A DNA stretch of 64,000 bases, taken from contig NC_081409.1 of assembly GCF_030272615.1 (NCBI RefSeq), positions 652,398,468 to 652,462,467 on the forward strand. Reading direction: 5' to 3'. Origin of the DNA: Cryptomeria japonica (lineage: Eukaryota > Streptophyta > Pinopsida > Cupressales > Cupressaceae). Below, piece by piece: positions 58,896 to 64,000 of the stretch (position 1 is the first letter of the stretch; each line of letters opens with the position of its first letter). The position numbers and the translations under genes were made by a program. The notes beneath the pieces are model-generated. The model worked only from the letters and a program-made list of their open reading frames with translations. It had not been told where the DNA came from and searched no databases.

Positions 58896-59093
58896 ACAAA
58901 CCCCTTTTTTCTTGGTTTTTTGTACTAAGATCAAATATCCGATAAAAGTGGATTTTCGATTATATTTGATTTTAGTACAAAAATTTGTGATCCCCAAAAA
59001 TTTTCCCGTTGCCACCATTTATTTAGTAAACTGCCACATGGTAGAAATCTGATATCCGATTAAATTGGATATCAAATTTTATTAGTCATATTT

Positions 59094-59213
59094 TAGAGAG
59101 AGAGAGAGATGGAGAGAGAGAGAGAGAGAGGAGGAGGAGGAGGGGGAGAAAGAGAGAGAGAGAGAGAGAGAGGAGAGAGGGGGAGAGAGAGGGAGAGAGA
59201 GGGTGAGAGAGAC
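59094..59213. repeat. GA-rich microsatellite
   Basis: Almost pure (GA)n with GAGGAGG and GGGGGAGA interruptions, bordering the left arm of the 3-kb inverted repeat. Long frames read through it are compositional artefacts. Confidence 0.9.
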
Positions 59214-59214
59214 C

Positions 59215-60600
59215 ATATGACCTCTAACGACACAATTTGGTGTCTTAAGGGATCCTATGGTGTCGTTAGGGGTCATATGGTATCCATAGGGGCCATATGG
59301 TGTCTTGGGACACCATAAAACCCCTTAAGACACCAAATCATGTCATTAGGGGTCATATGGTTTCCTAAGGGGTCATATGGTGTCCCATAAACCCTTATGA
59401 CCTCTTAGGACACCATATGAGCCCTAATGACACCATATTGGGTCGCTTTGGGTCACATTGTGTCCTAAGGGGTCATATTGTGGCCTACGACCCCTTAGGA
59501 CACCATATGACCCCTAACGACATGATTTAGTGTCTTAAGGGGTCCCATGGTGTCGTTAGGGGTCATATGGTGTCCATAACAGTGTCATAATGGGTCGTAT
59601 GGTGTCCCAAGACACCATATGACCCTTATGGACAGTATAGGACCCCTTAAGACACCAAATCATGTCGTTAGGGATCATATGGTGTCCTAAGGGGTCATAT
59701 GGTGTCCCATAAACCCTTACGACCTCTTAGGACACCATATGACCCCTAATGACACCATATTGGGTCGCTTTGGGTCATATTGTGTCCTGAGGGGTCCTAT
59801 GGTGTCCGAAGACACCATATGACCCCTATGGACACCATATGACCCCTAACGACACCATAGGACCCCTTAAGACACTAAATCATATCGTTAGGGGTCATAT
59901 TATGTCCTACAACCCCTTAGGACACCATATGAACCCTAACAACATGATTTGGTGTCTTAAGGGGTCCTATGGTGTCATTAGGGGTCATATGGTGTCCATA
60001 AGGGTCATATGGTGTCTTGGGACACCATAGGACCTCTTAAGACACCAAATTGTGTCGTTAGGGGTCATATTGTGTCCTAAGGGGTTGTAAGACACAATAT
60101 GACCCCTAACGACATGATTTGGTGTCTTAAGGGGTCCTATGGTGTCGTTAGGGGTCATATGGTGTCTTTGGACACCATAGGACCCCTTAGGACACAATAT
60201 GACCCAAAGTGACCCAATATGGTATCATTATGGGTCATATGGTGTCCGAAGACGTCATAAGGGTTCATGGGACACCATATGACCCCTTAAGACACCATAT
60301 GACACCTAACGACATGATTTGGTGTCTTAAGGGCTCCTATGTTGTCCATAGGGGTCATACGGTGTCTTGGGACACCATACGACCCATTATGACACTGTTA
60401 TAGACACCATATGATCCCTAACGACACCATAGGACCCCTTAAGACACCAAATCATGTCGTTAGGGGTCATATGGTGTCCTAAGGGGTTGTAGGTCACAAT
60501 ATGACCCCTTAGGACACAATATGACCCAAAGTGACCCAATATGGTGTCATTAGGGGTCATATGGTGCCCTAAGAGGTCATAAGGGTTCATGATGTCTTAA
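59215..60600. repeat. Minisatellite of GGGGTCATATGGTGTCCTAA words in both orientations
   Basis: Dozens of roughly 20-bp units built from two half-words, GGGGTCATAT and GGTGTCYTAA. Direct and reverse-complement units (TTAGGACACCATATGACCCC) alternate irregularly, so the array can fold on itself. No protein coding is credible. Confidence 0.9.
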
Positions 60601-61260
60601 TGTCATAAGGGTTCATGATGTCCTATGATGTCTTAATCTCTCTCTCTCCCCCTCTCCCCTAATCTCTCTCTCTCTCTCTCCCCTAATCTCATAAGGGTTC
60701 ATGATGTCTTAATGTCATAAGGGTTCATGATGTCCTATGATGTCTTAATCTCTCTCTCTCCCCCTCTCCCCTAATCTCTCTCTCTATCCCCTAATCTCTC
60801 TCTCCCTCTCCTTCTCTCTCTCTCTCTCCCCTAATCTCTTTCTATCCCTCTCCCCTAATCTCTCCATCTATCTCTCTCTCCTCTAATCTCTCTCTATCTC
60901 TCTCTCCCTTCCCCCTCCCCATCTCTCTCCCTCTGTCTCTCTGTCTCTATCTCTCTCTCCCCTAATCTCTCCACTAATCTCTCTCTCTCTTCCCTAATCT
61001 CTCTCCCCTAATCTCTCCACTAATCTCTCTCTCTCTCCTCTAATCTCTCTCTATCTCTCTCTCTCTCCCCTAATCTCTCTCTATTCCTCTCCCCTATTCT
61101 CTCCATCTCTCTCCATCTCTCTCTCTCTCTCCCTCCCCCCTACCCATCTCTCCCTTCCCCCTCCCCATCTCTCCCTCCCTCTCTCTCTCTCTCTCTCTAT
61201 CCCTCCCCCCTCTCTCTCTCTCTCCACCCCCACTCCCCCCTCTCTCTCCCTCTCCCTAAT
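60600..61260. repeat. CT-rich repeat with CCCCTAATCTCTCTCT units
   Basis: Begins with a duplicated TTCATGATGTC..CTCTCTC block (60590-60660 and 60680-60760), then degenerate CT repeats punctuated by CCCCTAATC. Confidence 0.9.
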
Positions 61261-61417
61261 ATCATATACTAATTTATTTATAAATTAATATATTATTATA
61301 TTAATAAACAAATCTAGTTAGAGAATTTACTGATTAAAATCTGATATTGTGTCCTAAGGGGACATATTGTGTCTTACGACCTCTTAGGACAATATATGAC
61401 CAATAACGACACAATTT

Positions 61418-61527
61418 GTGTCTCTCTCCCTCTCTCCCTCTCTCTCTCTCTCCCTCTCCTCCTCCTCTCTCTCTCTCTTTCCTAATCTCTCTCTCTCTTT
61501 CCTAATCTCTCTCTCTCCCTCTCTTTC

Positions 61528-61597
<70 letters not shown>

Positions 61598-61602
61598 TCC
61601 CC

Positions 61603-61693
<91 letters not shown>

Positions 61694-61752
61694 TCCTCCT
61701 CTCTCTCTCTCTTTCTCCCTCTCCCCCTCTCCTTCTCTCTCTCTCTCTAAAA
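61418..61752. repeat. Nearly pure (CT)n tract
   Basis: Long (CT)n blocks at about 61530-61590 and 61609-61690 with short CCTAATC breaks, adjoining the right arm of the 3-kb inverted repeat. Between 61261 and 61417 lies AT-rich sequence with a few minisatellite words. Confidence 0.9.
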
Positions 61753-61925
61753 TATGATTAATAAAATCCGATATTGGATTTCTGCCATCACCATTAATGT
61801 GGCAGTTTAGTAAATAAAAGGCAGCAACGGGAAAAATTTTGGGGACCACAAATTTATATATTAAAATCGAATATCCGATTTTTGTAGTCAAATTTTAAAA
61901 TTTCAAATTTTGGCTTGGGAATGCT

Positions 61926-62729
61926 TTGGTATTTGGCTTGGAAGTGACAAGCCTGGAAAGTCAACTGAAAAAACGTGTTTTTCAGTATTCCTTGATTTTC
62001 AAGACTTTACACTGGTGGCTAACAACTTTTTTTGTAGCCAAAATTGATAAAATGAAAAGGGTTTTTTAACAATGTTCCCAGCTTTCCAACAATATAAGGC
62101 TTGTCTTATTTCGACTTTAATAAATAATTATTATTTATTTTCTAATTGAATTCTGACAATAGTCCTAACTGATATACTGATTGAAAAACACTCATAACTT
62201 TCAAACGGTATAATATTTTTTGAATCCGAAACATGCGTCACATCCTATGCTTCATATACTATAGGGAAAAATTGAAAAAAATTAAATTTCATAAGGTTTT
62301 GACCAAGTTAAGGTGGTCAGATGTAGGAGTTTCTAAATTTCTGAAAGCTGTAGTAAAAAATTCATAAATAATTATTTACTTTATAAAAAAAAATTTAAAT
62401 TTTTTTTTCACATCCGAACATGAGTCTAATACTAATATTATAACTATTATAAAAAAATATTATGATTTGATTGTGATTAGGGTAGTCAGACATACGTCTA
62501 CTTCTTATTTTTTTCCTGAAATTTTAGTTCTACTGCATTGAAATTTGAAATTTTCATCAAATAGGATTTTTTTTTTCCAAAAAACAACTAGTAGCTTAGA
62601 AACTAAATTCAATTTTCTATATATTCTCTTCTTACATATTTTAAAAATAATGTTCACAACTTATTTAAATTTTCATGTCCTGTTTCATAACTCTGATTTT
62701 GTGAAATTTCATTGCCACTTAAGGACCTG
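61926..62729. other. Right subterminal region of the DNA transposon, no gene
   Basis: AT-rich with homopolymer runs. An 88-codon frame at 62545-62811 crosses the transposon end and is not real. No repeat unit recognised. Confidence 0.5.
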
Positions 62730-62760
62730 TTTTGGCACACCACGATCCTACACATACCCC
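62730..62760 (-). repeat. Right terminal inverted repeat of the DNA transposon
   Basis: The reverse complement starts GGGGTATGTGTAGGATC and shares about 22 of 31 positions with the left end. TTAA follows at 62761-62764, then the LINE 2 codons resume. Confidence 0.7.
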
Positions 62761-64000
62761 TTAAATGATGGAATTGTCAATTTTTTGGTAATATATTTTA
62801 TGCTAAGATAGCTGCTCAATTAGATTTGAATGGCATTACTAGAGAGATTAGAGAGCAATGATTGTCAGAAGTCTTTCTTAGGGAGGAAGTCAGAGCAGTC
62901 AAGGTTTTAGAGGAGTGGGAACTTAGGAAGGAAATCTAGTGAAAACAAAGAGAATGTATTGATTAGCTTCAAGCGGGGGATAAGAATACTGCATTCTTTT
63001 TCAATTCAATGAAAGCAAGAAGGCATGGCAATTCCATCCCTATTCTGGTTAATGATGGAGGTGAGTAGTCTTTATCCTTGCAGGAGATTTCTAGGGAGTC
63101 TATGCAGTATTTCCAATCTCTTTTTAGTGAGGATTCTCAGGGGGAATCGGAAGAGGAGAGTTAGGTTCTTTCTTGTATTCCTTCTCTAGTTACTAGTGAG
63201 ATGAATGAGCAACTTATGGGACCTATTTTGTTGGACGAACTTGAGAGGATTGTTTTTCACATGAAGAAGGGGAAGGCTCCTGGACCAGATGGGTTTTTGA
63301 TTGAGTTCTATCAAGAATTCTAGGATATTATCAAATTGGACTTATTGGAGGTGGTCTAAGAGTCCTAGAGGAGTAAGCAGATGCCTCGGGCTTTGAATGA
63401 GAATTTCATTGTGCTCATCCCCAAGTGTGATGGGATTGACTGGTTAGGCCAACTCTGTCCTATTTCTCTTTGTAATGTGATTTATAAGATTAATTCTAAG
63501 CTGATAGCATAAAGGTTGAAGAATTGGCTTGTGATGGGTTTGTACAAGGCCATCAAATATTGGATGGAGTGGTCATCGCTACTAATACCATTCATTCTAT
63601 GCAAGCTTCCAAGAAAAAAGCTATGTTTATCAAGTTGTACATGGAATTTAAGGCTTATGATAGAGTCTGATGGTCCTTTCTCCAGAAGATTCTTAGGGCA
63701 TTTGGTTTTGTTGATGAATGGATCCAATGGGTTATGAGTTGTGTCTCATCTACCTCATTCTCTATGCTAATTAATGGAGATCATATTGAGTTGTTTGGTG
63801 TGTCCAGGGGCCTTTGTCAAAGGGGCCCTCTTTCCCCGTACTTATTCATTCGTCTGGCTGAGGGTCTAGGGAGATTGAATAAGTATAATGTGGGATTGGG
63901 TATTATTCATGGTTGGAGTTGGGGTAATGGCATACCTCCTCAGTCCCATTTGCAGTTTGTGGATGATACGACCCTGATGGGACTAGCTAGGATCGGAGAA
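62761..64000 (+). pseudogene. LINE 2, 3' part: reverse transcriptase domain (runs off the window)
   Basis: The frame resumes with WNCQFFGNIFYAKIAAQLDL, the linker before LINE reverse transcriptase. Then come KGKAPGPDGFLIEFYQEF (about 63262), LNENFIVLIPKCDG, AMFIKLYMEFKAYD, SRGLCQRGPLSPYLF and the catalytic FVDDT at 63956-63970. Stops such as those near 62860, 62938 and 63160 and a frameshift near 63525 inactivate it. The C-terminal part and any tail lie beyond the window. Confidence 0.85.

Larger units (their letters stand above)
58915..61925. repeat. 3-kb inverted repeat enclosing satellite DNA
   Basis: The left arm (about 58915-59105) and right arm (about 61742-61925) are inverted copies, clearest over ..AAATTTGTG.TCCCCAAAA.., CCCGTTGC, AAACTGCCACAT and ATATTTTAGAGAG. 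The arms run on into a GA tract on the left (59094-59213) and CT tracts on the right, which can also pair. The interior is minisatellite and CT-rich repeats. It may be a separate foldback element inside the transposon. Confidence 0.7.
49832..62760. mobile_element. 12.9-kb two-gene DNA transposon inserted in LINE 2
   Basis: The LINE 2 coding frame stops at 49831 and resumes at 62761 without losing a codon (..QFVKF-x-L | K-x-WNCQFFGNIF..), which fixes both ends. The ends form imperfect inverted repeats: GGGCTAGTGCAGGATC.. (49832-49861) and the complement of 62730-62760 (GGGGTATGTGTAGGATC..), about 22 of 31 positions, sharing GCCAAAA at the inner edge. TTA occurs on both sides (49829-49831, 62761-62763), or TTAA with one mismatch. 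Inside are two convergent genes, a six-exon accessory gene and a DDE transposase. The superfamily is not settled: TTA plus GGG ends recalls PIF/Harbinger and TTAA recalls piggyBac/Kolobok/Sola3, but the transposase does not look like PIF or piggyBac. Confidence 0.85.

Noticed and set aside
59109-60590. Several 60-70-codon frames with HMTPNDTI-like repeats, and a CRISPR-like look
   Set aside because: They are readings of the minisatellite. There are no uniform spacers or repeat-spacer alternation, and the host is a plant, so a CRISPR array is excluded.
61418-61750. Long Ser/Leu-repeat frame (and the Arg/Glu frame on the other strand)
   Set aside because: It is a translation of a (CT)n microsatellite and has no codon diversity.
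49832-62760. CACTA (En/Spm) classification of the DNA transposon
   Set aside because: The ends do not begin CACTA/CACTG and the transposase lacks the Tnp2-type motifs I would expect, although size, subterminal repeats and a 3-bp duplication fit.

Overview
The window looks like an intergenic stretch of a large plant genome, probably a conifer or other gymnosperm. It is AT-rich, full of decayed nested retroelements, and holds only one gene with an intact reading frame: a secreted EG45-like (plant natriuretic peptide / barwin-like) protein at 18115-18728. The lineage call is inference from the repeat landscape and the EG45 gene; no marker gene fixes the species.

The first 47.7 kb is a degenerate tandem array of three related units. 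Each has a minus-strand LINE 3' fragment or its empty site, then an EG45 neighbourhood. Unit 1 (1-20209) carries the EG45 gene. Unit 2 (about 20210-39880) keeps only the EG45 3' flank. Unit 3 (about 39881-47735) carries a scrambled EG45 pseudogene. Unit 1 was later opened by an 8.4-kb insertion (3296-11667) that itself holds a complete but dead Copia element (4525-9652). Unit 2 was opened by an internally deleted Copia-type element (26433-29586), by LINE 1 on the minus strand (29686-36170, target-site duplication visible), and also holds a vacuolar-iron-transporter exon relic (24906-25190).

The LINE 3' fragments (49-2566, 20222-22444, 39886-41700) show a LINE RNase H end followed on the same strand by an extra ORF. 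Its product starts MGG, has an N-terminal folded module, an acidic linker and a C-terminal coiled coil. I do not recognise this protein family.

From 48.6 kb to the right edge there is a second LINE on the plus strand. It is split at codon level by a 12.9-kb DNA transposon (49832-62760) with imperfect terminal inverted repeats and a TTA/TTAA target duplication. The transposon has two convergent genes: a six-exon accessory gene (50684-52609, plus) and a 967-codon DDE-type transposase (55763-58666, minus). Around them are a 360-bp satellite, a palindromic minisatellite and GA/CT tracts inside a 3-kb inverted repeat. Both genes have in-frame stops but no frameshift that I could see. This transposon is the strongest candidate for something undescribed.

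All coordinates of repeats and pseudogenes come from alignment by eye; homology edges are approximate unless a target-site duplication fixes them.
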